DNA of 39,545 nucleotides from JAOADN01 sp046155885 (lineage in GTDB: Bacteria; Pseudomonadota; Alphaproteobacteria; Rhodobacterales; Rhodobacteraceae), in the NCBI GenBank assembly GCA_046155885.1, contig JBJXFU010000101.1:1-39545 (forward strand), read 5' to 3'. A program made the position numbers and the translations under genes. Positions 15,067 through 22,655 of this stretch are shown piece by piece. Every line of letters starts with the position of its first letter. Position 1 is the first letter of the stretch. The notes beneath the pieces were generated by a model. It was not told the origin of the DNA and made no database searches. It worked only from the letters and a program-made list of their open reading frames with translations.

Positions 15067-15966
15067 ATGACCGACATTTCTCCGCTTGCCCCCGATCCGC
15101 CGGCGCCACCGGCAGGCGGCGAGGTCGAGTTCAGCTATGCCCATGGCGGCCAGACGCTGTTCCGCCGCGGCCTGATCCGGGCGGTCGAACGGCTCAGCGG
15201 CCAGCCGATGCTCAAGGGGCTCTACGAGGACTGGGCGGCCGGCAACTCGGGCGGCGAAAACCCCTTCGACACCGCCATGCGCCTCTTGCGGCTGCGCCCG
15301 GCGCTTGCCGGAACCCCGCTTGAAGACGTGCCGCGCCGCGGCGGCCTGCTGATCGTCGCCAATCACCCCTTCGGCATCGTCGACGGGCTGACGCTCGGCT
15401 GGCTCGGCACCCGGCTCCGGGGCGACGCGAAGATCCTGACCCACGCGCTGCTCTGCCGGGTCCCGGAACTGAAGCCCTACCTGCTGCCGGTGGATTTCAG
15501 CCCGACGCCCGAGGCGCGCAAGCTCTCCGGCGCCACCCGCCGCCGCGCCGCCGAACTCTTGGCACAGGGCAGGGTGGTGGTGATCTTTCCCGCCGGCAGC
15601 GTCGCCACCGCAAACCGCCCGCTTGGCGGCGCGGCGGCCGACCTCGGCTGGCACCCCTTCGTCGGACGGCTTGCCACCATGCCGGGCGTAACCACCCTGC
15701 CGGTCTTCGTGGCCGGCCAGAACTCGCGGCTGTTCCAGATCGCCAGCCACCTGTCCTATCCGATGCGGCTCGCGCTCATCTTCCACGAAACCCGGCGGCG
15801 CATGAACGGCCCCGTCAGCCTGACGCTCGGCCGCCCGCTCTCGGGCGCGGACTTCGCCGGCATCGCCAAGGACCGGATCGCCGCCGACCTCCGTACCCGG
15901 ACCCTGCATCTGGGCGGCGCCGACCCGGCCGAGGCCTTCCGCTGGCCGGGCTACATCCGCTGGTAG
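15067..15966 (+). CDS. lysophospholipid acyltransferase family protein
   Basis: A 299-residue PlsC-like acyltransferase, probably at the inner membrane and using acyl-ACP. The catalytic motif is NHPFGIVDG (His100, Asp106). It has five residues between His and Asp rather than the usual four, as in the putative hemolysin/COG3176 type of this superfamily. Later blocks are IFPAGSVAT and TLPVFVAGQNSRLFQ, corresponding to acyltransferase motifs III and IV. The start at ATG 15067 is chosen because upstream codons encode low-complexity Arg/Pro sequence. The acceptor could be lyso-phosphatidic acid or an ornithine lipid precursor. The gene is followed after 84 bp by the methylglyoxal synthase fusion. 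Confidence 0.82.
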   Translation: MTDISPLAPDPPAPPAGGEVEFSYAHGGQTLFRRGLIRAVERLSGQPMLKGLYEDWAAGNSGGENPFDTAMRLLRLRPALAGTPLEDVPRRGGLLIVANHPFGIVDGLTLGWLGTRLRGDAKILTHALLCRVPELKPYLLPVDFSPTPEARKLSGATRRRAAELLAQGRVVVIFPAGSVATANRPLGGAAADLGWHPFVGRLATMPGVTTLPVFVAGQNSRLFQIASHLSYPMRLALIFHETRRRMNGPVSLTLGRPLSGADFAGIAKDRIAADLRTRTLHLGGADPAEAFRWPGYIRW

Positions 15967-16050
15967 GCGCGCACCCCGCGCGGGTGATGACGGCGGCGGC
16001 GCAAGGGTGCTAGGGTCCCGGCCGACCCGGGGCAGCCGGCGGAGGGCATC

Positions 16051-17118
16051 ATGGCGTTCGAATTCATCCTGATGCTCACCAACCACGACCGCACCATTCC
16101 GGATGCCCGTGCCCGCCTCGATCAGGCGCTGGAAGGCGGGGTGCGCCAAATCGGCTTCAAGGACGTGGGCCTGCCGCTGCCCGACCTGCGCGGCCTCGCC
16201 GACGCGATCCGCGCCTCGGGCGGGCGGTCCTATCTGGAAGTCGTCAGCCTCGACCAGAAAAGCGAACTCGCCTCTGCGCGCGCGGCGGTCGAGCTCGACG
16301 TGGACTGCCTCCTTGGCGGCACGCGGGCCGAGGCGGTGACCGCCATCACCCGCCTGCACCCCTTGCGCTACTACCCCTTCCCCGGCCGCGTCACCGGCCA
16401 CCCCAGCGTGCTTTCCGGCACCGCCGACGAAATCGCCGCCTCCGCCCGCCGCCTTTCCGACCTTGAGCACGTCCACGGCCTCGACCTGCTCGCCTACCGC
16501 TTCGCGGGGGATGTCCCCGGCCTCATGGCGCGGGTCTGCCGGGCGGTCGGCAAGCCGGTGATCATGGCCGGCAGCATCGACCGGGCCGAACGCATCGAGG
16601 CCGCCGCGGCCGCGGGCGCGGCGGGCTTCACCGTCGGGACGGCGGCACTCGAGGGCCTCTTCCCCGCCGACAGCGCCGGCTTCACCGATCAGGTCCGCGC
16701 CATCCTCGCGCTGACCGCCGCGGCCCGTGCCCGCTCCACCGCGCCCCGCCGCATCGCCCTGGCCGCGCATGACGCCCGCAAGCCGCACCTGCGCGCCTGG
16801 GTCCTCAGGCACCGCAAGGCGCTGGCCGGGCACCGCCTGATCTCGACCGGCGGCACCGGGCGGATGATCGGCGCGGCGGCGCCCGAGCTGACCGTGCAAC
16901 GGCTGCAGCGCGGCTCGCGCGGGGGCGACCAGCAACTGGGCGCGCTGCTCGCCACGGGCGATCTCGATGCGGTGATCTTCTTCGCCGACCCGACCGTGGC
17001 GCATGGCGGCGACGTGGACCTGCAGGCGCTGACCCGGCTGGCCATCGTCCATGACGTGCCGATCGCGCTCGGCCCCGCGCAGGCCGACCTGCTCGCGGGG
17101 GCGCTGATGGCGCCTTGA
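16051..17118 (+). CDS. TIM-barrel / methylglyoxal synthase fusion protein
   Basis: A 355-residue two-domain protein. Residues about 232-352 match methylglyoxal synthase, which converts dihydroxyacetone phosphate to methylglyoxal: AAHDARK (His240, Lys244), STGGTG (Thr266, Thr269), GGDQQLGALL (Asp293, catalytic) and FFADP (Asp313). The catalytic His98 of E. coli aligns with Gly320; the nearest His, 318, is two residues early. Residues 1-220 read as a phosphate-binding alpha/beta barrel: IGFKDVGLPLPD, LLGGTRAEAV, RYYPFPGRVTGHPSVLSG, KPVIMAGSID and GFTVGTAALEG, the last two resembling the phosphate-grip loops of HisA- and TrpF-like barrels. E. coli MgsA is a single domain of about 150 residues. 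The role of the barrel is unknown. A GGAGGGC ribosome site precedes the ATG. Confidence 0.8.
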   Translation: MAFEFILMLTNHDRTIPDARARLDQALEGGVRQIGFKDVGLPLPDLRGLADAIRASGGRSYLEVVSLDQKSELASARAAVELDVDCLLGGTRAEAVTAITRLHPLRYYPFPGRVTGHPSVLSGTADEIAASARRLSDLEHVHGLDLLAYRFAGDVPGLMARVCRAVGKPVIMAGSIDRAERIEAAAAAGAAGFTVGTAALEGLFPADSAGFTDQVRAILALTAAARARSTAPRRIALAAHDARKPHLRAWVLRHRKALAGHRLISTGGTGRMIGAAAPELTVQRLQRGSRGGDQQLGALLATGDLDAVIFFADPTVAHGGDVDLQALTRLAIVHDVPIALGPAQADLLAGALMAP

Positions 17119-17151
17119 GGGGCGGGAAAAGCTCCAGCCGCACTGCCCCAA

Positions 17152-17175
17152 TGGCGGGGCCCATCGGCCCCGCCA
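17152..17175 (+). terminator. terminator-like hairpin after the methylglyoxal synthase fusion gene
   Basis: TGGCGGGGCC, loop CATC, GGCCCCGCCA: a perfect 10-bp stem starting 33 bases after the stop codon. No U-tract follows (CATCACC), so termination may depend on the stem alone or on the later hairpin at 17332. Confidence 0.5.
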
Positions 17176-17331
17176 CATCACCCTGGCTCCCCTTGCCCTC
17201 CGGTCGCCCCGCGACCGGGGAGCGCCCGACCGCCCCCAGGGCGGGCGCGACCGCCCGCCCGCGGCCGGGCGATCCCCTCTCTCATCACGCGTGGGGCGGC
17301 CACGTGGCACCGCTACCGCATGAGCGGGGGT

Positions 17332-17357
17332 GAACGCCCACCGGGCGTTCCCCTTTT
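17332..17357 (+). terminator. hairpin plus CCCTTTT tail
   Basis: GAACGCCC, loop ACC, GGGCGTTC is a perfect 8-bp stem followed by CCCTTTT. Oriented as a terminator for the plus strand, 214 bases past the fusion gene and facing the convergent hydrolase gene. Confidence 0.45.
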
Positions 17358-17424
17358 CCCGCTCACCCCGGCCGGGAGACGCCTCCCCGCAAGTCAACGC
17401 CCATCCTACCCCGGAGACGCCCCC

Positions 17425-18243
17425 TCACACCGGCTCCAGCGCCCGGTCCAGGTTCGCCGCCACCAGCCCCGCCACCTCGGCCGGGTGGGTGATTGGCAGC
17501 ATGTGCCCGGCCCCCGGCACCTCGGCCAGGCCCGCCTCCGGCAACCGCGCCGCGATCCGCTCGGCGATCACGTGCACGACCGGGGGCGAGGCGCCCCCCG
17601 AAATCAGCATCGCCGGCATCGTCAGCCGCTCCAGCCGACCCTTGCCCAGAATGTCGCCGTTGTCCTGGTCGAGCGCCGGCATCCCCGCCCCGATCAGGTG
17701 AATCCTGTCCGATATGTACCGCCGCTGCCGGGGGTCCAGCTCGCCCCAGCCCTTGCCCTTGCCCCAAAGCCCGGTGAACACCGCCGCCGCGCCCTCGCGG
17801 TCCCCGGCCTTCTCCCGCGCCCAGACCTGCGCCATCGCCGCCGCGTGCGCCGCGCCCTCGGGCGTGCCGCGCGCGGCCGCGAACAGCACCGGCTCGATCA
17901 GCGTCAGCGTGCGGACCCGCTCAGGGTGGGCCAGCGCGTAAAGGATCGCCGCCACCGCCCCGCCGGAATGCCCGATCAGATCGACCGGCCCTCCGGCCGA
18001 AGCGCCGATCATTCCCGCCGCCGCCCGGGCACAAAGCCCGGTATAGTCCCCCGCGCCGTCCCAGTCCGGCGACTGCCCGTGCCCCGGCAGGTCCGGCGCG
18101 GCCATCGTCAGCCGGTCCGCCAGCTTCGCCGCCATCCCCGACCAGGCCCCCGACCGCGCCAGCGAACAGTGCAGCGCCACCGCCCGGCGCGGCCCCGTCC
18201 CGAAGCTCTGCGACCACACGGCCGGCACGGCGCGCATGTCCAT
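17425..18243 (-). CDS. alpha/beta-fold hydrolase
   Basis: A 272-residue alpha/beta hydrolase. The nucleophile elbow is LIGHSGGAVAA (Ser in GHSGG), the oxyanion strand is VALHCSLARSGAW, and the PDLPGHGQSPDW loop is typical. The catalytic His is in VPGAGHMLPITHP near the C-terminus, and the acid is probably in the LISGGASPPVV region. The substrate is unknown. The ATG at 18243 shares one base with the upstream isomerase stop (TGATG), so the two are coupled. An alternative TTG one codon upstream is less likely. Confidence 0.85.
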   Translation of the reverse strand: MDMRAVPAVWSQSFGTGPRRAVALHCSLARSGAWSGMAAKLADRLTMAAPDLPGHGQSPDWDGAGDYTGLCARAAAGMIGASAGGPVDLIGHSGGAVAAILYALAHPERVRTLTLIEPVLFAAARGTPEGAAHAAAMAQVWAREKAGDREGAAAVFTGLWGKGKGWGELDPRQRRYISDRIHLIGAGMPALDQDNGDILGKGRLERLTMPAMLISGGASPPVVHVIAERIAARLPEAGLAEVPGAGHMLPITHPAEVAGLVAANLDRALEPV

Positions 18244-18839
18244 CAAAGCCTCCCCGCCAGATGCGCGTCCAGATCGTCCAGCCGGTCCTGCCCCCAGAAC
18301 GCCTCTTCGCCCACCAGAAAGAACGGCGCCCCGAAGACCCCGCGCAACACCGCCTCTTCCAGGTTCGCCGAATAGGTGTCGGCCGCCATCAGCATCCCCC
18401 GGTCGGCGACCCCCGGATCGAACCCGTTGGCGGCCAGCACCTCGCGGATTACCTCGTCGTCCGAGATGTCCCGGTCCCCGGCCCAGAGCGTCCGCGCGAT
18501 CCCCGCGACCAGCCCGGCCAGATCGCCGCCCCCGGCGGCCTGCGCGGCGATGATCGCATAGGACGCGGGCGCCGGGTTCGCCCCCCGGAACATCGGGGCG
18601 GGCAGCATCTCCACCCCCAGCTTCCGCGCCTGCCGCATCCGGTCGCGGTCGGACCAGGCCACGCGCGACGGATGCCGCTCGGCACGCACCTTGCCGCCGG
18701 TTCGCGGGAAAAGCTGCGCCAGATCGACCGGCCGATAGGCGATCGTCGCCCCGTGGCGCGCCGCGATATCAGCCGGGCGGCGCCCCGCCAGCCAGACATA
18801 GGGTGACTGCGGCGCCAGAAAGTAGTCGATATGCGCCAA
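18243..18839 (-). CDS. 2-hydroxychromene-2-carboxylate isomerase family protein (DsbA fold)
   Basis: A 198-residue thioredoxin/DsbA-fold protein of the kappa-class GST-like isomerase family. The N-terminus DYFLAPQSPYVWLAG carries the Ser-Pro-Tyr that replaces the redox CxxC. RPVDLAQLFPRTGG, NGFDPGVADRGML and VFGAPFFLVGEEAFWGQDRL are family landmarks, with the cis-Pro loop at GAPFF. Characterised members isomerise 2-hydroxychromene-2-carboxylate in naphthalene breakdown using glutathione. Many chromosomal homologues lack that pathway, and no aromatic degradation genes are here, so the physiological substrate is open. First gene of a two-gene operon with the hydrolase, divergent from prs over 137 bp. 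Confidence 0.85.
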   Translation of the reverse strand: MAHIDYFLAPQSPYVWLAGRRPADIAARHGATIAYRPVDLAQLFPRTGGKVRAERHPSRVAWSDRDRMRQARKLGVEMLPAPMFRGANPAPASYAIIAAQAAGGGDLAGLVAGIARTLWAGDRDISDDEVIREVLAANGFDPGVADRGMLMAADTYSANLEEAVLRGVFGAPFFLVGEEAFWGQDRLDDLDAHLAGRL

Positions 18840-18976
18840 GATCAGGCTCCGGAGGGAATTGGCAGCAGGTGCGGCGGGCTTCGGTTTGCCGCCAAGCTAA
18901 CCCGGTGATAAGCGGTGCGCAACGTCACGAATCCGTCACGCGCCGCCGCCTGTCCGGCGCCCGAAGGAGCTTCCCG

Positions 18977-19996
18977 ATGCCTGCGATGACCGAGCCGAAG
19001 CTCATTTCCGGCAACGCCAACCGGCAGCTCGCCAAGGCCATCGCCCGGCGCATGTCGCTGCACCGGGGCACCAATGTGGGTCTCGTCGAGGCCCGCGTCG
19101 AACGCTTCAACGATCAGGAGATTTTCGTCGAGGTCTTCGAGAATGTCCGGGGCGAGGACATGTACATCATCCAGCCCACTTCGAACCCGGCGAACGACAA
19201 CCTGATGGAACTTCTGATCATGACCGACGCGCTGAGACGCTCGTCGGCGGCGCGGATCACCGCGGTCATCCCCTACTTCGGCTATGCCCGGCAGGACCGC
19301 CGGGCCAAGGCCCGCACGCCGATCAGCGCCAAGCTTGTCGCCAACCTGGTGACCCAGGCCGGGGTTGACCGGGTCCTGACGATGGACCTGCACGCCGCGC
19401 AGATCCAGGGCTTCTTCGACATCCCGGTGGACAACCTCTACGCCGCGCCGATCTTCGCGCTCGACATCGAACACCAGTTCAAGGGCCGGCTCGACAAGGT
19501 CACCGTCGTTTCGCCCGACGTGGGCGGGGTGGCGCGCGCCCGCGAACTCGCCCAGCGCATCGGCTCGGGCCTCGCCATCGTCGACAAGCGGCGGGTGCGG
19601 GCGGGCGAAGTGGCCGAGATGACGATCATCGGCGATGTCTCGGGCCAAGTCTGCCTGATCGTGGACGACATCTGCGACACCGCCGGCACGCTCTGCAAGG
19701 CGGCGGAACTTCTGATGGAACACGGCGCGTCCGAGGTTCATTCCTATATCACGCACGGTGTGCTGTCGGGCCCCGCGGTCGAGCGGGTGTCGAAGTCGGC
19801 GATGAAGCGGCTGGTGATCACCGACACGATCGAGCCCACCCACGCCGTGAAAAGCGCCCCCAACATCCGCATCATCCCCACCGCTCCGATGTTCGCGCAG
19901 GCCATCCTGAACATCTGGAACGGCACCAGCGTATCGTCGCTGTTCGAGGTCGATACGGTGTCGCCGATCTACGAAGGGATGTATTCGCTGGTGTGA
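18977..19996 (+). CDS. prs: ribose-phosphate pyrophosphokinase
   Basis: A 339-residue PRPP synthetase, making phosphoribosyl pyrophosphate from ribose 5-phosphate and ATP for nucleotide, histidine and tryptophan synthesis. Visible motifs are SGNANRQLAKAIARRM, the ATP loop YFGYARQDRRAKARTPISAK, the metal-binding DLHAAQIQGFFDIPVDNL, the allosteric-region VSPDVGGVARAREL, and the PRPP loop VDDICDTAGTLC. The start ATG 18977 has AAGGAG seven bases upstream. An in-frame ATG at 18986 is an alternative. It is monocistronic, followed directly by a strong hairpin. Confidence 0.96.
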   Translation: MPAMTEPKLISGNANRQLAKAIARRMSLHRGTNVGLVEARVERFNDQEIFVEVFENVRGEDMYIIQPTSNPANDNLMELLIMTDALRRSSAARITAVIPYFGYARQDRRAKARTPISAKLVANLVTQAGVDRVLTMDLHAAQIQGFFDIPVDNLYAAPIFALDIEHQFKGRLDKVTVVSPDVGGVARARELAQRIGSGLAIVDKRRVRAGEVAEMTIIGDVSGQVCLIVDDICDTAGTLCKAAELLMEHGASEVHSYITHGVLSGPAVERVSKSAMKRLVITDTIEPTHAVKSAPNIRIIPTAPMFAQAILNIWNGTSVSSLFEVDTVSPIYEGMYSLV

Positions 19997-19998
19997 CC

Positions 19999-20040
19999 GG
20001 GGGCGACACTGGAGCTCCCGGCAGCGCCGTGTCGGCCCCC
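19999..20040 (+). terminator. strong hairpin after prs
   Basis: GGGGGCGACAC (19999-20009) pairs with GTGTCGGCCCCC (20029-20040) with a single bulged base, starting two bases after the prs stop. No U-tract follows, so it may act as a terminator or as an mRNA 3'-end stabiliser. Confidence 0.5.
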
Positions 20041-20052
20041 CCCCGCTCACTC

Positions 20053-20080
20053 CCTGTCATCCCCGCGAAAACGGGGACCC
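20053..20080 (+). repeat. REP-like palindrome, copy 1
   Basis: CCTGTCATCCCCGCGAAA followed by ACGGGGACCC. The core CCCCG/CGGGG stem is the same element as at 39251-39278 on the other strand, differing at about five of 28 positions. TCATCCCCGCGAAAGCGGGGA-type sequences are common dispersed intergenic palindromes in proteobacterial genomes. Confidence 0.65.
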
Positions 20081-20209
20081 CTCCCCCCGGGACCTCGCCG
20101 TCGCGGCGGTGACGGATGCGCGCGGCCGGATCCCGCCCTGCCCACCGCCGGTTCCGGCGCCCGGTTTGCCGACAATAGTTAACGCCCCACCCCCCGCCGC
20201 CACGTACCC

Positions 20210-20242
20210 ACGTCCGGCATACGTCCGGCATACGTCCGGCAT
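20210..20242. repeat. 11-bp intergenic tandem repeat (ACGTCCGGCAT)
   Basis: Three perfect copies of ACGTCCGGCAT, preceded by a partial ACGTACCC (20202-20209) and followed by degenerate units ACGTTCAGGAC and ACGTGCTGAAA to 20264. It lies in the 306-bp gap between the convergent prs and lectin genes. Apart from this, the REP-like element and the prs hairpin, nothing is seen in that gap. Confidence 0.85.
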
Positions 20243-20302
20243 ACGTTCAGGACACGTGCTGAAATCCGCCCCCGGGCAGGGTGAACCGACCGCGCGCACC
20301 GC

Positions 20303-20653
20303 TTACTCGATCTCCCAGTCCTCATCGTCCCTGACCTCGCCGATGGCCAGCCAGTCGGCGCGCACGCGGGCCACCCGCGTGTCGCCCCAGGTGCGGAAGA
20401 CGATGACGAAGCCTTCGGGGTTCACCATGTCGGCCGAGATGTCGGCACGCTGGTTGTTTTTCTGGTCCATGTCCCACATGCTGAGCGTGACCTGCACCAC
20501 CGGGTCGCCGATGAAGGGCTCCCTGAACTCCACCACCCGGCGCAGCTCGCGCGGACCGTGGCCGGTCCACATTGCGCCGCCGTCCTGGTAGTCGGAGAAA
20601 AGCACAAGCGACCCGCGATCGACCCCGATCTGGTTCGCTTTCAGGCGGCGCAT
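20303..20653 (-). CDS. H-type lectin domain protein
   Basis: A 116-residue protein consisting almost only of an H-type lectin domain (the Helix pomatia agglutinin fold). The diagnostic run is from FREPFIGDPVVQVTLSMWDM, through the N.RADISADMVNPEGFVIVF stretch, to TWGDTRVARVRADWLAIGE. H-type lectins bind N-acetylgalactosamine-type sugars as trimers. No signal peptide is visible, so export, if any, is non-classical or the protein is cytoplasmic. The ATG at 20653 has GGAG seven bases upstream. It lies about 50 bases beyond the atp operon terminator on the same strand and may receive read-through from it. Its biological role is not known to me. Confidence 0.78.
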   Translation of the reverse strand: MRRLKANQIGVDRGSLVLFSDYQDGGAMWTGHGPRELRRVVEFREPFIGDPVVQVTLSMWDMDQKNNQRADISADMVNPEGFVIVFRTWGDTRVARVRADWLAIGEVRDDEDWEIE

Positions 20654-20702
20654 TGTTCACTCCACACGGACGATGGAGGAACCTAGAGGGGGATTGTGAA
20701 AG

Positions 20703-20731
20703 AAAAAGGGCCACAGCATGGCTGCGGTCCC
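20703..20731 (-). terminator. Rho-independent terminator of the atpHAGDC operon
   Basis: On the minus strand GGGACCGCAG pairs with CTGTGGCCC (one bulged A and one G-U pair) and is followed by TTTTTCTTT. It begins about 24 bases after the atpC stop, the right position and orientation to end the atp transcript. Confidence 0.8.
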
Positions 20732-20754
20732 GTATTCCGACAGGGCGCGAAGGC

Positions 20755-21177
20755 TCAGGGCTTTGCGTCCAGCCCGATCCGCCCGCCCATCGCCAGCATG
20801 TCGGCGAGAAGCTTGACGATCTCGTCCGTCGGCCCGGCCTGGTTCGCCGCCTTCGCCGTGTCGTGCCGCCTGCGCAGCTCGGCCATCATCTCGTCGAAGA
20901 CCGTCTGGTTCATCTCGGATACCGGATGCGCCCGCTCGGCCAGAACCGTGCAGGCGGTCGCCGTCACCTCCGCGAAACCGCCGGTGACGGCATACTCCGC
21001 CTCGCCCTTGTCGCTGACCACCCGCAGGATGCCGGGGCGCAGCGTGGTGATCACCGGCGCATGCCCCGGCATCACCGTCATGTCGCCCTCGACGCCCGGT
21101 ATTCCCACCTCGCGCGCCTCGGCCGAGGCCAGGCGGCGTTCCGGCGAAACCAGGTCGAACTGCATCGTATCCGCCAT
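20755..21177 (-). CDS. atpC: F1F0 ATP synthase epsilon subunit
   Basis: A 140-residue epsilon subunit. The N-terminal beta-sandwich begins MADTMQFDLVSPERRLASAE and contains the conserved GVEGDMTVMPGHAPVITTLR block. The region after about residue 90 is the helical C-terminal part, with alphaproteobacterial divergence from the E. coli two-helix arm. It belongs to the central stalk, binds gamma and the c-ring, and can inhibit ATP hydrolysis. Last gene of the atp operon, ten bases after atpD, with the operon terminator following. Confidence 0.96.
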   Translation of the reverse strand: MADTMQFDLVSPERRLASAEAREVGIPGVEGDMTVMPGHAPVITTLRPGILRVVSDKGEAEYAVTGGFAEVTATACTVLAERAHPVSEMNQTVFDEMMAELRRRHDTAKAANQAGPTDEIVKLLADMLAMGGRIGLDAKP

Positions 21178-21187
21178 TTCCGAACCC

Positions 21188-22636
21188 TCAGGCCGCTTCG
21201 GCGGCCAGCCTTTGCGCCTTGGCTTTCACTTCCTCGATATCGCCCACCATATAGAAGGCCGATTCCGGCAGGTGGTCGTATTCGCCGTTCACCACCGCCT
21301 TGAACGATGCGATGGTCTTGTCGAGCGGCACCTGCACCCCGGGCGAGCCGGTGAAGACCTGCGCCACGTCGAAGGGCTGGCTGAGGAAGCGCTGGATCTT
21401 CCGGGCGCGGGCCACGGTCAGCTTGTCCTCTTCGCTCAACTCGTCCATGCCGAGGATGGCTATGATGTCCTGCAGCGACTTGTAGCGTTGCAGGATGCCC
21501 TGCACCTGACGGGCGACGTTGTAATGCTCCTCGCCCACCACCTGCGGGTCCATCAGCCGCGAAGTGGAATCGAGCGGGTCCACCGCCGGATAGATGCCCA
21601 GTTCCGAGATCGCGCGCGACAGAACCGTCGTCGCGTCGAGGTGCGCGAACGAGGTCGCGGGCGCCGGGTCGGTCAGGTCGTCGGCCGGCACGTAGATGGC
21701 CTGAACCGAAGTGATCGAGCCCGCCTTGGTCGAGGTGATCCGCTCCTGAAGCTGGCCCATGTCGGTGGCCAGCGTCGGCTGGTAGCCCACGGCCGAGGGG
21801 ATACGGCCCAGCAGCGCCGACACTTCCGAACCGGCTTGGGTGAAGCGGAAGATGTTGTCCACGAAGAACAGCACGTCCGTCCCCGACTGGTCGCGGAACT
21901 GCTCGGCCACCGTCAGGCCGGTCAGCGCCACGCGGGCCCGCGCCCCCGGCGGCTCGTTCATCTGGCCGTAGACCAGCGCCACCTTCGACTTGGTCAGGTC
22001 GTCGATGTTGATGACGCCGGATTCGATGAACTCGTGATAGAGATCGTTGCCTTCGCGGGTCCGCTCGCCGACGCCCGCAAACACCGAATAGCCCGAGTGC
22101 ACCTTGGCGACGTTGTTGATCAGCTCCTGGATCAGCACCGTCTTACCGACGCCCGCGCCGCCGAACAGGCCGATCTTGCCGCCCTTGGCGTAGGGCGCGA
22201 GAAGGTCGATGACCTTGATGCCGGTGACGAGGATCAGCGCGTCCGTCGCCTGTTCGGCGAAGCTCGGCGCCTGCTGGTGGATCGCCCGGCGCTCGGTATG
22301 GACCACCGGGCCTTTCTCGTCGATCGGCTCGCCCACCACGTTCATGATGCGCCCCAGAGTCCCGTCGCCCACCGGCACGCTGATCGGACCGCCCGCGTCG
22401 GTCACCGGCTGGCCGCGCACCAGGCCTTCGGTGGCGTCCATGGCGATGCAGCGGACGGTGTTCTCGCCCAGATGCTGGGCCACTTCCATGACCAGCCGCT
22501 TGCCGTTGTTTTCCGTCTCGACCGCGTTCAGGATCGCGGGCAGCGCGCCGTCGAACTGCACGTCCACGACCGCGCCGATGACCTGCGTGACCTTGCCCGT
22601 CGCGCCGGACGCCGCTGCTTTCGGTGCTTTCGCCAT
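21188..22636 (-). CDS. atpD: F1F0 ATP synthase beta subunit
   Basis: A 482-residue catalytic subunit. The P-loop is GGAGVGKTVLIQELINNVAK. VFAGVGERTREGNDLYHEF carries the catalytic Glu, ALVYGQMNEPPGARARVALT follows, the DVLFFVDNIFRFTQAG strand is Walker B, and the DELSEEDKLTVARARKIQRF region contains the DELSEED lever. An N-terminal lead of about 12 residues (MAKAPKAAASGA) precedes the beta-barrel, as is common in alphaproteobacteria. It lies 19 bases downstream of atpG and ten upstream of atpC. Confidence 0.98.
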   Translation of the reverse strand: MAKAPKAAASGATGKVTQVIGAVVDVQFDGALPAILNAVETENNGKRLVMEVAQHLGENTVRCIAMDATEGLVRGQPVTDAGGPISVPVGDGTLGRIMNVVGEPIDEKGPVVHTERRAIHQQAPSFAEQATDALILVTGIKVIDLLAPYAKGGKIGLFGGAGVGKTVLIQELINNVAKVHSGYSVFAGVGERTREGNDLYHEFIESGVINIDDLTKSKVALVYGQMNEPPGARARVALTGLTVAEQFRDQSGTDVLFFVDNIFRFTQAGSEVSALLGRIPSAVGYQPTLATDMGQLQERITSTKAGSITSVQAIYVPADDLTDPAPATSFAHLDATTVLSRAISELGIYPAVDPLDSTSRLMDPQVVGEEHYNVARQVQGILQRYKSLQDIIAILGMDELSEEDKLTVARARKIQRFLSQPFDVAQVFTGSPGVQVPLDKTIASFKAVVNGEYDHLPESAFYMVGDIEEVKAKAQRLAAEAA

Positions 22637-22655
22637 TCTCTCTCTCCGCTACCCG

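Larger units (their letters stand above)
17119..17424. other. palindrome-rich gap between two convergent genes
   Basis: No gene is seen in these 306 bases. The gap contains the two terminator-like hairpins listed separately, a 7-bp stem CCGGTCG/CGACCGG at 17200-17218, and a direct repeat of ACCCCGG..GAGACGCC at 17365-17383 and 17408-17420. Extreme GC content will generate some of these by chance. Confidence 0.5.
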
